Source: Actinomycetes bacterium (GTDB taxonomy: Bacteria > Actinomycetota > Acidimicrobiia > Spongiisociales > UBA5794). Taken from it: a DNA stretch of 20,491 nucleotides. Numbering within the stretch: the stretch's first letter is position 1; the number at the start of each line of letters is the position of its first letter. The DNA is taken from contig JAHEEL010000014.1 of assembly GCA_024640745.1 (NCBI GenBank), positions 1 through 20,491 on the forward strand. The letters are read 5' to 3'. Made by a program: the position numbers and the translations under genes. Positions 13,903-20,491 of the stretch are shown here, one piece after another. The notes below the pieces were generated by a model that made no database searches, was not told the DNA's origin, and saw only the letters and a list, made by a program, of their open reading frames with translations.

Positions 13903-15933
13903 TCAGAAGGCAGCGAGCGCACGGGCCCGCTCAACGATGCCCTCGACGTTCGGAATGATCTGCTCTTCGAGCGAAGCCGCATAGGGGAACGTTGGGACGT
14001 CCGGTGAGGCGTACCGGCGGACCGGAGCATCGAGCCAATCGAACGCATTCTCGGAGATCTGTGCCGAGACCTCGGCGCCGTAGCCGAGGAACTCGTTGTC
14101 CTCGTAGACGATCAGGACCTTGCTCGTCCGCTTGACCGCCGCTTCGATGGTCGGCCAATCGAGCGGGCGCAAAGAGCGGAGGTCGAGGACGGTGACATTG
14201 ATGCCCTCCTTGGCAAGGAGATCGGCCGCTTCCACGGAGAAGTGGGCCATCGCACCGTACGAGATGATCGTCAGGTCGTCTCCCATTCTGCGGAGCGCCG
14301 CTTGACCGATCGGGACGCGATGATCGCCCTCCGGCATCGGCCCGACGGCAAGCCGATAGAGCTTCTTCGGCTCGAGGAACAGCACCGGGTCCGGATCGTC
14401 GATGGCGGAGAGGAGGAGGCCCTTGGCGTCGGCGGGCGTCGACGGTGTGACGATCTTGAGTCCCGGAACATGGGCGTAGAAGGCTTCGATCGACTGCGAG
14501 TGGTAGAGAGCGCCGTGGATCCCTCCGCCGTACGGCGTTCGGATCACGATTGGACAGGCCCAGCGGCCGTTGCTGCGGTATCGAATCCGGGCGACCTCCG
14601 AGACGATCTGATCGAATGCCGGATGGATGAAGTCGGCGAATTGGATCTCGGCGATCGTCTTCGTGCCGGTGGCCGCGATGCCCACGCCGAGGCCGACGAT
14701 CACGGACTCGGCGAGCGGCGCATTGAATGAGCGGTCTGCTCCGTAGGCTTCGGTGAGCCCTGCCGTCGCCTTGAACACGCCCCCCTTCGGGTCGGCAACG
14801 TCCTCACCGAAGATGACGGTGTTCGGGTCGCGACCCATGGCGTAGTGCAACGTCCGGTTGATCGCCGTGATGAGGTTGATCGACTCTCCGATCGCCTCCT
14901 GCTCGACCGTCTCGACCGGGATCGTCGGCACGATGGGCTCGACGTACACCTGGCCGGTCGCATCCGTTGGGTCGGGTGCGTTCTCGGCCGCCGCCACAGC
15001 GTTGTTGATGAGCGCATCGACCTCGAAGTCGAGCCGCGATTCGGCTTCAGCGCTGAGCGCGCGGTGCTCGACGAGATACTGCCGGAAGGCGGGGATGGGA
15101 TCCTTTCTGCGCCATAGCTCGACCTCTTCACGTGTTCGGTACAGCTTGTCGTCGTCGTCGGACGTGTGGGCGTAGTAGCGGTAGGTCTTCGCCTCGATGA
15201 GCGTGGGACCCTCCCCGGCGCGAGCACGTGCAACGGCAGCCTGCGCAGCGCCGTACATCGCGAGGACGGAGTTGCCGTCGACGACCACGCCCTTCATCCC
15301 ATACCCCTCTGCGCGGTCGGCGACCTGGCCGGCCACCTCGTCTACTGCCGGGACGGAGATCGCATAGAGGTTGTTCTGAATCAAGAACACCACCGGCAGC
15401 TTGTGGATCCCGGCGAAGTTCAGCGCTTCGTGCCAATCACCCTCTGAGGTGGATCCCTCGCCACCCGAGACGTACACGACCCCCTCGCTGCCCCGTCGTT
15501 TGAGCTCGTAGGCCACGCCAACTGCGTGCGGGTACTGGGTAGCGATGACCGACGAGTGCGTGAAGAGGTTGAGATCGGGTTCCGACCAGTGGTTGGGCAT
15601 CTGGCGGCCTCCGGACGCGGGATCGGCCGCCTTGGCGAAGACTCCCATGAACACATCCTTCGGGGAGACGCCGAGGCCGATATTGAACGCAATGTCGCGG
15701 TAGTAGGGGAGTGACCAGTCCCGGGCTGGATCGAGCGCGGCAGCGGCGCCGATCTGCGTCGCCTCGTGGCCGGAGACCGACACGACGAATGGGACCCGGC
15801 CTTGCCGGTTGAGCGCCCACATCTTGTCGTCGAGCTTCCGAGAGATGAGCATCTTGCGGTACAGGTCCACGAGGTCGTCGTTGTCCAGGCCGAGTGCGCC
15901 GTGGTCGATGATTCGATCGAGTCCTAGGGTCAC
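13903..15933 (-). CDS. Single-chain branched-chain 2-oxoacid dehydrogenase E1 (alpha-beta fusion)
   Basis: Thiamine-diphosphate enzyme that decarboxylates branched-chain 2-oxoacids and transfers the acyl group to the lipoyl E2 component. The 676-residue protein joins E1 alpha (about 1-335) and E1 beta (about 345-676), which are usually separate proteins. The thiamine-diphosphate motif runs from GGEG (157-160) to NN (187-188); the usual GDG is GEG here. Alpha markers include QGRVPFVVSVSGHEATQIG and the phosphorylation-loop-like YRYYAHTSDDDD; beta markers include GEDVADPKGGVF, AEIQFADFIHPAFDQI and RTPYGGGIHGALYHSQSIEA. The GTG start at 15933 has GAAAGGAG 4 nt before it, overlapping the upstream gene's stop. 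It follows a leucine-type dehydrogenase, which points to valine/leucine/isoleucine breakdown. E2 and E3 genes are not in the window. A pyruvate or acetoin role is less likely. Confidence 0.88.
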   Translation of the reverse strand: MTLGLDRIIDHGALGLDNDDLVDLYRKMLISRKLDDKMWALNRQGRVPFVVSVSGHEATQIGAAAALDPARDWSLPYYRDIAFNIGLGVSPKDVFMGVFAKAADPASGGRQMPNHWSEPDLNLFTHSSVIATQYPHAVGVAYELKRRGSEGVVYVSGGEGSTSEGDWHEALNFAGIHKLPVVFLIQNNLYAISVPAVDEVAGQVADRAEGYGMKGVVVDGNSVLAMYGAAQAAVARARAGEGPTLIEAKTYRYYAHTSDDDDKLYRTREEVELWRRKDPIPAFRQYLVEHRALSAEAESRLDFEVDALINNAVAAAENAPDPTDATGQVYVEPIVPTIPVETVEQEAIGESINLITAINRTLHYAMGRDPNTVIFGEDVADPKGGVFKATAGLTEAYGADRSFNAPLAESVIVGLGVGIAATGTKTIAEIQFADFIHPAFDQIVSEVARIRYRSNGRWACPIVIRTPYGGGIHGALYHSQSIEAFYAHVPGLKIVTPSTPADAKGLLLSAIDDPDPVLFLEPKKLYRLAVGPMPEGDHRVPIGQAALRRMGDDLTIISYGAMAHFSVEAADLLAKEGINVTVLDLRSLRPLDWPTIEAAVKRTSKVLIVYEDNEFLGYGAEVSAQISENAFDWLDAPVRRYASPDVPTFPYAASLEEQIIPNVEGIVERARALAAF

Positions 15934-15943
15934 GCCGCTCCTT

Positions 15944-17020
15944 TCACTGCTCTTCGGACCGGCCTCTGAATCGCCGGCCTCCCGCTTGGTCGATTCTGGC
16001 CTGCGCGACCCGCAGCGCGGCGACCTGCGGGTTGACGCCGTCGCGATCTGCCGTATCGAAGACCGCCGCGAGGTTGTCGTAGATTCGGTCCACCATCGTC
16101 GCGGCCCGCTCGGGTGAGTAGCCGTCGGTCTCTACGGCGATATTGATGACCCCCCCTGCGTTGACGATGAAATCCGGCGCGTAGAGGATGCCCCGATCGA
16201 CGATGAGCTCGATGTCGCCGTCGAACGCGAGCTGATTATTGGCCGATCCGGCGATCGCCGAGCACCGCAGTCGCGGGATCGTGCTCGCGTTGAGGGTGGC
16301 GCCGAGGGCACACGGGGAGAAGACATCGCACTCAATGTCGTAGATGTCGTCGAGAGACACCGCTTTCGAACCGTAGGTCTCGACCGCGAACGTCACTGCG
16401 TCGGCGTTCGGATCGGTGACAACCGTCTCGGCGCCCATGTCGGTGAGACGTCGGACGAGATCCATGCCGACCTTTCCGATCCCTTGGACGGCCACCCGGC
16501 GCCCCTGGAGGTTGCCCGCCCCCCAGAGCCGTTCACCGATGGCGCGGACTGCGGCGATGACGCCCCGAGCCGTTGCCGGAGAAGGGTCGCCGGAGCCACC
16601 GTCTTCGATCGGCAGCCCGGATACCCACGGCGTCTCCTGCGAGATCAGGACCATGTCTCGAACAGTCGTGCCGACGTCCTCGGCGGTGATGTAGCGCCCG
16701 CCAAGCGAATCGATGGTCCGGCCGTAGGACCGGATGAGGTTCTCGCTCCAGATTTCGGCCGGGTCACCGATGATGACGGCCTTGCCGCCGCCGAGGTCGA
16801 GACCGGCTGCCGCAGACTTGAGGGTCATGCCCTTGGCAAGACGGAGCACGTCTCGCAGCGCTTCCGCCTCGTCTTGGTACGGATAGAAGCGAGTCCCGCC
16901 GAGGGCGGGACCGAGGGACGTGTCGTGGATGGCGATGATCGTTCGGAGACCGCTGCTGCGGTCTGCACCGAACAACACCTCTTCATGCGCTTCGGTGCCG
17001 ATCGCTTCGAATACTCCCAA
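15944..17020 (-). CDS. Leucine/valine-type amino acid dehydrogenase
   Basis: NAD-dependent oxidative deamination of branched-chain amino acids to 2-oxoacids plus ammonia. The 358-residue product aligns with leucine dehydrogenase from the start: IIAIHDTSLGPALGGTRFYPY, LAKGMTLKSAAAGLDLGGGK and AVIIGDP. Gly41-Gly42, Met65, Lys68, Lys80 and Asp115 fall at the same numbers as the substrate-binding and catalytic residues reported for Bacillus sphaericus leucine dehydrogenase. The NAD domain shows VQGIGKVGMDLVRRL followed by ANNQLA and VNAGGVIN. The start codon is TTG at 17020, with AAAGGAG 6-7 nt upstream; no ATG fits the homology. E1 follows after 10 bp with its ribosome-binding site overlapping this stop, so the pair is an operon. 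Leucine versus valine versus phenylalanine preference is not decided. Confidence 0.9.
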   Translation of the reverse strand: MGVFEAIGTEAHEEVLFGADRSSGLRTIIAIHDTSLGPALGGTRFYPYQDEAEALRDVLRLAKGMTLKSAAAGLDLGGGKAVIIGDPAEIWSENLIRSYGRTIDSLGGRYITAEDVGTTVRDMVLISQETPWVSGLPIEDGGSGDPSPATARGVIAAVRAIGERLWGAGNLQGRRVAVQGIGKVGMDLVRRLTDMGAETVVTDPNADAVTFAVETYGSKAVSLDDIYDIECDVFSPCALGATLNASTIPRLRCSAIAGSANNQLAFDGDIELIVDRGILYAPDFIVNAGGVINIAVETDGYSPERAATMVDRIYDNLAAVFDTADRDGVNPQVAALRVAQARIDQAGGRRFRGRSEEQ

Positions 17021-17071
17021 CGGAGCTCCTTTCGATGCAGCGGTTACGCCACCGCTCGAGGTGCGTTTGGA

Positions 17072-17077
17072 ATTCTA
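17072..17077 (-). promoter_or_regulatory. Putative -10 box of the amino acid dehydrogenase-E1 operon
   Basis: TAGAAT on the minus strand (17077-17072) is the best -10 match in the intergenic region. It would give a leader of about 45 nt with AAAGGAG before the TTG start. The -35 is weak, and a palindrome lies about 35-50 bp upstream of the -10, an activator-like or repressor position. Confidence 0.4.
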
Positions 17078-17107
17078 GTGCTGTGTCCGCCGACGTTTGG
17101 GGTGTCG

Positions 17108-17205
17108 CGGACCGGCATCAGCCGGTACGCGTCGAGGCGTGCCGCAAGCGGCACGCTGCCGTTTCCTCCGGAAACTGCCAACGGACCGGCGTCAGCCGGT
17201 ACGCG
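17108..17205. repeat. 24-bp direct repeat pair enclosing four palindromes
   Basis: Two 24-bp copies (17108-17131 and 17182-17205) differ at one base and lie 74 bp apart. Each contains ACCGGC-N4-GCCGGT (17111-17126 and 17185-17200). Between them are GCGTGCCG-CAAG-CGGCACGC (17137-17156) and GTTTCC-TCC-GGAAAC (17161-17175). The array is upstream of both divergent genes: the left copy is upstream of the dehydrogenase promoter and the right copy covers the -35 position of the rightward promoter. Confidence 0.7.
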
Positions 17206-17209
17206 CCGG

Positions 17210-17221
17210 TACCATCGCGCA
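17210..17221 (+). promoter_or_regulatory. Leaderless -10 promoter element for the 17222 gene
   Basis: TACCAT (17210-17215) ends 6 nt before ATG 17222. GGTAC-N6-GTACC (17199-17214) overlaps the box. Confidence 0.45.
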
Positions 17222-17971
17222 ATGATCAGCACCTCCTATCTGCGGGTCTACGTCGAGCACGACGGCATCGAACAGGAATCCCACGCGGCTGCCCGTTCCT
17301 CACATTCGGCGATCCACTCGGACGGCAGGTTCATGTGGAGCGAGTCACTGCGAGAGGATGCCTTCCGTACGACGTGGCACGGTATCGACTTCGTCTGCCC
17401 CCGCAACGCGTGGTTGCGCATGATCGAAGGTGCGCTCGCATTCACGGCGACCTATCCGAGGATTGCGCTCATCGACGAAGACGAACGCGAGTCGTTCAAG
17501 CGCGAACTCGCCGAACTTCGCGGTCCGAACCGACGCAGCCACATCCTCACGTCTCCCTGGCACGTGCCGCTGCGCTGGTTCGGCGCGTTCAGCCCGTCCG
17601 AGCGTGAGATCTACGACCGTCCGGATGGGCTCGGGATCCGGTATCGAACGAATCTCGGCGACGCAATCGATCGTGTCGGCTGGGCAATTCGTGTTCTCGA
17701 TGGGGCCGGGTTCGCAGAACCCGTCATCGATCAGGTTCGAGACCTCGAACGGTGGCTTGCGGAATTCCCGGCAGGCTCGATGCTCGAACTGGACTACGAC
17801 ACGGTTGCCGCGCACTTCTCCGACGGAGAGCTGACCTTCGACGAGTCCGCATCCGACGTGCGCGAGAGCCTCGAGGCGCTCGAGCGCGGCGACAGCGTCG
17901 CATCGCGCACCGCCTACGCTCGCGTGGCCTCGCGGTGGGCGGGGCGTCAGGCCCTCACGTTCGCGAACTGA
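17222..17971 (+). CDS. Conserved-looking hypothetical protein, function unknown
   Basis: A 249-residue soluble protein with no signal peptide or membrane segment. It is acidic and rich in Trp, Arg and Glu, with blocks such as YLRVYVEHDGIEQES, WHGIDFVCPRNAWLRMIEG, HVPLRWFGAFSPSEREIYD and IRYRTNLGDAIDRVGWAIRVL. I do not recognise the family. Base and codon use match the neighbours, so it is a real gene. The ATG at 17222 is supported by a TANNNT box ending 6 nt upstream. The frame is open much further upstream, but that part runs over the divergent dehydrogenase gene. It shares the palindrome-rich control region with the branched-chain dehydrogenase operon, which could mean co-regulation. Confidence 0.8.
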   Translation: MISTSYLRVYVEHDGIEQESHAAARSSHSAIHSDGRFMWSESLREDAFRTTWHGIDFVCPRNAWLRMIEGALAFTATYPRIALIDEDERESFKRELAELRGPNRRSHILTSPWHVPLRWFGAFSPSEREIYDRPDGLGIRYRTNLGDAIDRVGWAIRVLDGAGFAEPVIDQVRDLERWLAEFPAGSMLELDYDTVAAHFSDGELTFDESASDVRESLEALERGDSVASRTAYARVASRWAGRQALTFAN

Positions 17972-18012
17972 GTTGCGGCTGCAACACGACCCTACCCCCC
18001 GCGGTGCCTCGG

Positions 18013-18018
18013 TATGCT
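18013..18018 (+). promoter_or_regulatory. Putative -10 box of the DUF4870 gene
   Basis: TATGCT (18013-18018) lies 24 nt before the GTG start. GAAAGGA (18031-18037) is the ribosome-binding site, 5 nt before GTG 18043. Confidence 0.4.
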
Positions 18019-18042
18019 GCGGGAAACGCCGAAAGGATTGCC

Positions 18043-18408
18043 GTGACGACGAACGACTACCCAGCGGTCCCCGAACCCATTCCCTCCGATTCGCGGGGGT
18101 GGGCCGCCGCGGCGCATCTCGTTCCCCTCATCGGATTCGGATTCATCGCCCCGCTCGTGATCTGGTTGGTGAAACGCGATGACGATCCCTTCGTGGAGTA
18201 CCACAGCCGCGAGGCGTTGAACTTCCAGCTGTCGCTGATCATCTACATCGTTGCGTCTGTCGCGCTGATGCTGGTGCTCATCGGGTTCCTGCTGATCGTC
18301 GTCGTCGGGATCTTCGCGTTCGTGGTGATGATCATCGCCGGTGTCAAGGCGGCCGGGGGTGAGTTCTACCGCTATCCGCTGAGCATCCGGTTCGTCAGCG
18401 GTCCGTGA
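18043..18408 (+). CDS. DUF4870-type small membrane protein
   Basis: A 121-residue protein with the DUF4870 layout. A short polar N-terminus is followed by WAAAAHLVPLIGFGFIAPLVIWLVKRD (first membrane segment, about 21-43), the family landmark DPFVEYHSREALNFQLS (about 49-64), then two hydrophobic stretches (about 63-80 and 81-103) and a short tail YRYPLSIRFV. Such proteins are common and uncharacterised; no reaction is known. The GTG at 18043 has GAAAGGA just upstream, and other starts would lose the N-terminus. Its last 4 bp overlap the next gene (GTGA), so the two are coupled. Confidence 0.88.
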   Translation: MTTNDYPAVPEPIPSDSRGWAAAAHLVPLIGFGFIAPLVIWLVKRDDDPFVEYHSREALNFQLSLIIYIVASVALMLVLIGFLLIVVVGIFAFVVMIIAGVKAAGGEFYRYPLSIRFVSGP

Positions 18409-18656
18409 ATCCCGACGCCGCGGGCTGGAAACTCGCCCTCGGCTATGTGGCCTGGCTGTTCGCCGCGATCGCCATCGCGCTGATCCTCGCGCTGCTCGTC
18501 GGCTCGATCGCCTCACTGCTCGGTGTCGATGCCCAATCCATCGCGCACCGGCGCGTGGTCGAGATCGCCGGGGTGTTGGCGTTCGTGGGGCTTGCGTCCG
18601 CACCGTTCGTCCTGCGCTACCGGATCAATCGAGCGGACAAAGAGCAACAGGGTTGA
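18405..18656 (+). CDS. Small two-helix membrane protein, unknown
   Basis: An 83-residue protein with two hydrophobic segments (about 8-38 and 50-68) and a short basic tail. The GTG start overlaps the stop of the DUF4870 gene by 4 bp. No family is recognised, but the coupling and membrane character suggest a partner of the upstream protein. Confidence 0.7.
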   Translation: MNPDAAGWKLALGYVAWLFAAIAIALILALLVGSIASLLGVDAQSIAHRRVVEIAGVLAFVGLASAPFVLRYRINRADKEQQG

Positions 18657-18967
18657 CGGCGAGGGCGCCGACACCGCCCTGCCGGGCGTCCTTCGCGCCC
18701 ATCGTGGCGGTCCTCGAGCTGTGGTCGGGGTTTGCCGCCACCGACCGAATGAGTCGACCGGATGTCCTGCGATCACGCCATGGCCGCATCGACGCTTCCG
18801 AGAACCCAACCGGAGCGAACCGCATCCCAGAGCATCGGGGCTTCGTTCACGAGAAGCGGCACGTGACCCACATCAAGGCGATCGACCCGTAGAGGTGACG
18901 AGCAGCGCCGAACGCACGAGCCGTCGATCCCGGTACGCTGTGGGTGCGCGATTCCTTGGGAGAACCA
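18657..18967. other. Intergenic 311 bp, possible decayed gene on the minus strand
   Basis: No convincing gene is seen. Short frames on the plus strand have shadow-like composition. On the minus strand one frame ending in TGA at 18773 reads VPLLVNEAPMLWDAVRSGWV, LGSVDAAMA, which has a nucleotidyltransferase-tail look. It lacks a body and a clean start, so it may be a remnant. A TACGCT box and ribosome-binding site for the next gene occupy 18934-18962. Confidence 0.35.
18934..18939 (+). promoter_or_regulatory. Putative -10 box of the GNAT/acyl-CoA synthetase gene
   Basis: TACGCT (18934-18939), the same hexamer as before glcD and the 7312 gene. Here it lies 28 nt before the GTG start, with GGGAG at 18958-18962, so this mRNA would have a short leader. 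Confidence 0.4.
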
Positions 18968-20491
18968 GTGGCCGAATACCCCAGCGAGTTTGAGTTCGAC
19001 GTCCTGCTCCGCGACGGGCGGGCCATCCGTTTGCGGCCGATCAAGCCGGAGGATGCTCCACGCGAGCACCGGTTCTTCCAACGGGTCGGGCCGGAGAGCG
19101 TCTATCGGCGGTTCTTCCAGGTCAAGACCGACCTGACCCCGGACGAGCTTCGCCACTTCACCAATGTGGACTACGAGGACCGCATGGCGTTTGTGGCGAT
19201 TCAAGACGACGAGATGGTTGCCGTCGGGCGCTACGACGTCCTCCTCGACAAGAGCGAAGGCGACAAGCGGGTCGCCGAGGTCGCATTCCTCGTCCAGGAT
19301 GACTTCCAGGGCCGCGGCGTCGGATCGCTCCTCCTCCAGCACCTCACCGTATATGCCCGGCTCCAGGGAATCACCGAGTTCGAGGCCTTTGTGCTCGATG
19401 ACAACCGGGCGATGATGCGCATCTTCCGAAACTCTGGCTACAAGCTGGTCCGGCAGCTCGGTGAGGGCGTCTATCGGGTCGAGTACCCGATCGAGTACTC
19501 CCTCGAGGCTCGCGAGGCGGAATGGGAACACGAGAAGCGGTCGGTCACGGCATCGCTCATGCCGATGCTGCATCCCAAGTCGATTGCCGTCATCGGCGCG
19601 AGCCGCAACGACCAGTCGATCGGGGGTCGGCTGTTCGGGAATCTGCTCGCGCATGGCTTCACCGGACCGGTGTTCCCCGTGAACCCGAACGCCGCCTTTG
19701 TCCACGCCGTCAAGGCGTACCCGTCGGTCATGGACATCGAGGAGTCGGTTGATCTCGCCATCATCACGGTCCCGGCGCATCTCACGCTCGAAGCGGTGGA
19801 ATCATGCGGGCGCAAAGGTGTCCGCGGTGTGGTTGTGATCACCGCCGGCTTCGGAGAGACCGGGGACGGCGGTGACACCGCTGAGCGCGAACTGGTGCAG
19901 ATGGCCCGTCGCTACGGGATGCGCATGATCGGCCCGAACTGCATGGGCATCGTCAACACCGATGAGGCGGTCCGCCTCGACGGCCAGTTCGGTCCGACGT
20001 TTCCCCCGCCGGGCAACGTCGCCATGGCCAGCCAGAGCGGCGCACTGGGTCTCGCCATTCTGAAGCAGGCCGAGGACCTGAACATCGGCATCTCGACGTT
20101 CGTCTCGCTCGGCAATCGGGCGGACATCAGCCACAACGACTTGCTCCTCTACTGGGAGGACGATCCGATGACCGACGTGATCGTGCTCTACGCGGAGTCG
20201 TTCGGAAACCCGCGCCGCTTCGGGCGTATTGCACGGCGCGTGGCCCGGAACAAGCCGGTCGTTGTCGTGAAATCCGGTCGCTCTCGGGCGGGTGCCCGGG
20301 CTGCAAGCAGCCACACCGGCTCGATGGCCAGTCTCGACGTCGCCGTGGATGCGTTGTTCGAGCAGTCGGGAACGATCCGCACCGATACGATGGTCGATCT
20401 CTTCAACGTCACCTCGCTGCTGGCCAACCAGCCGCTACCGCAGGGCAACCGTGTCGCGATCGTGACCAATGCCGGCGGCCCGGCAATCCTC
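18968..20491 (+). CDS. GNAT / ADP-forming acyl-CoA synthetase fusion, Pat-like (runs off the right edge)
   Basis: The first 508 residues of a large protein, open to the end of the window. Residues about 10-175 are a GNAT domain (RLRPIKPEDA; CoA loop Q114-G-R-G-V-G119; NSGYKLVRQ). From about 195 an NDP-forming acyl-CoA synthetase begins: the CoA-binding Rossmann VIGAS (208-212) and FPVNPNA, then MIGPNCMGIVN, ASQSGALGLA and KSGRSRAGARAASSHTGSMA. His449 in SHTGS is at the position of the phosphorylated catalytic His of ADP-forming synthetases. This N-terminal-GNAT order is that of actinobacterial PatA-type protein lysine acetyltransferases, which acetylate acyl-CoA synthetases; enteric Pat has GNAT at the C-terminus. 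GTG 18968 has GGGAG 5 nt upstream. The ATP-grasp part is outside the window, so synthetase activity is not decided. Confidence 0.9.
   Translation, partial: MAEYPSEFEFDVLLRDGRAIRLRPIKPEDAPREHRFFQRVGPESVYRRFFQVKTDLTPDELRHFTNVDYEDRMAFVAIQDDEMVAVGRYDVLLDKSEGDKRVAEVAFLVQDDFQGRGVGSLLLQHLTVYARLQGITEFEAFVLDDNRAMMRIFRNSGYKLVRQLGEGVYRVEYPIEYSLEAREAEWEHEKRSVTASLMPMLHPKSIAVIGASRNDQSIGGRLFGNLLAHGFTGPVFPVNPNAAFVHAVKAYPSVMDIEESVDLAIITVPAHLTLEAVESCGRKGVRGVVVITAGFGETGDGGDTAERELVQMARRYGMRMIGPNCMGIVNTDEAVRLDGQFGPTFPPPGNVAMASQSGALGLAILKQAEDLNIGISTFVSLGNRADISHNDLLLYWEDDPMTDVIVLYAESFGNPRRFGRIARRVARNKPVVVVKSGRSRAGARAASSHTGSMASLDVAVDALFEQSGTIRTDTMVDLFNVTSLLANQPLPQGNRVAIVTNAGGPAIL

Noticed and set aside
17108..17205. 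Insertion-sequence ends or attachment site
   Set aside because: The 24-bp copies are direct repeats only 74 bp apart with no transposase or integrase nearby; operators or small palindromic repeats fit better.
18653..18892. 79-codon plus-strand frame after the small membrane protein
   Set aside because: Composition is irregular, there is no ribosome-binding site, and no recognisable motif.

Overview
The window is high-GC DNA with gene content and codon use typical of an actinobacterium. The pairing of type I and type II glutamine synthetases, an N-terminal GNAT fused to an ADP-forming acyl-CoA synthetase, and frequent leaderless genes with a TANNNT box just before ATG/GTG suggest an uncultured member of a class such as Acidimicrobiia. 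That placement is an inference; no rRNA or other taxonomic marker is present. There are no tRNAs, rRNAs, insertion sequences or CRISPR arrays that I can see. It reads as a core metabolic region rather than a mobile island.

Layout. (1) Positions 1-1255: the first 20 codons of a type I glutamine synthetase (minus) diverge from a complete type II glutamine synthetase (plus). A four-repeat AC array with 11-bp period lies between them and resembles an actinobacterial GlnR box. (2) 1511-2101: a small membrane-anchored Thr-rich protein (minus). (3) 2190-5488: a pterin cluster made of a PTR1/FolM-like reductase, FolB, a FolK-FolE fusion, then MoaA. Both classic GTP-consuming entry enzymes for pterins (FolE and MoaA) sit side by side. 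(4) 5489-5939: a coding-like minus frame with no usable start. (5) 5940-7263: a LysM membrane protein and a second membrane-anchored protein, coupled. (6) 7312-8281: a degenerate methyltransferase converging on a stand-alone Nfu N-terminal domain. (7) 8372-12089: a glycolate oxidase operon, glcD-glcE-glcF, ending in heptamer repeats and a hairpin. (8) 12176-13892: two divergent GNAT proteins with interleaved promoters. (9) 13903-17020: leucine/valine-type dehydrogenase followed by a single-chain branched-chain 2-oxoacid dehydrogenase E1 (minus). (10) 17021-17221: an intergenic region packed with palindromes and a 24-bp direct repeat. (11) 17222-18656: an unknown protein, then a DUF4870 protein coupled to a tiny membrane protein. 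(12) 18968-20491: a GNAT / acyl-CoA synthetase fusion running off the end.

How the genes work together. The two glutamine synthetases assimilate ammonium. FolE, FolB, FolK and the reductase cover most of the dihydropterin branch of folate synthesis; DHPS and DHFR are not in the window. The amino-acid dehydrogenase and fused E1 form a two-step route from branched-chain amino acids to acyl-CoA. GlcDEF oxidises glycolate or a related 2-hydroxyacid.

The most distinctive signals are regulatory. Eight genes have a TANNNT -10 hexamer ending 6-7 nt before the start codon, which predicts leaderless mRNAs, whereas internal operon genes mostly keep Shine-Dalgarno sequences. Nothing here amounts to a clear new defence or mobile system. 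The best leads are the GlnR-like operator, the palindrome array before the dehydrogenase operon, the FolK-FolE fusion with an internal start, and the leaderless architecture.
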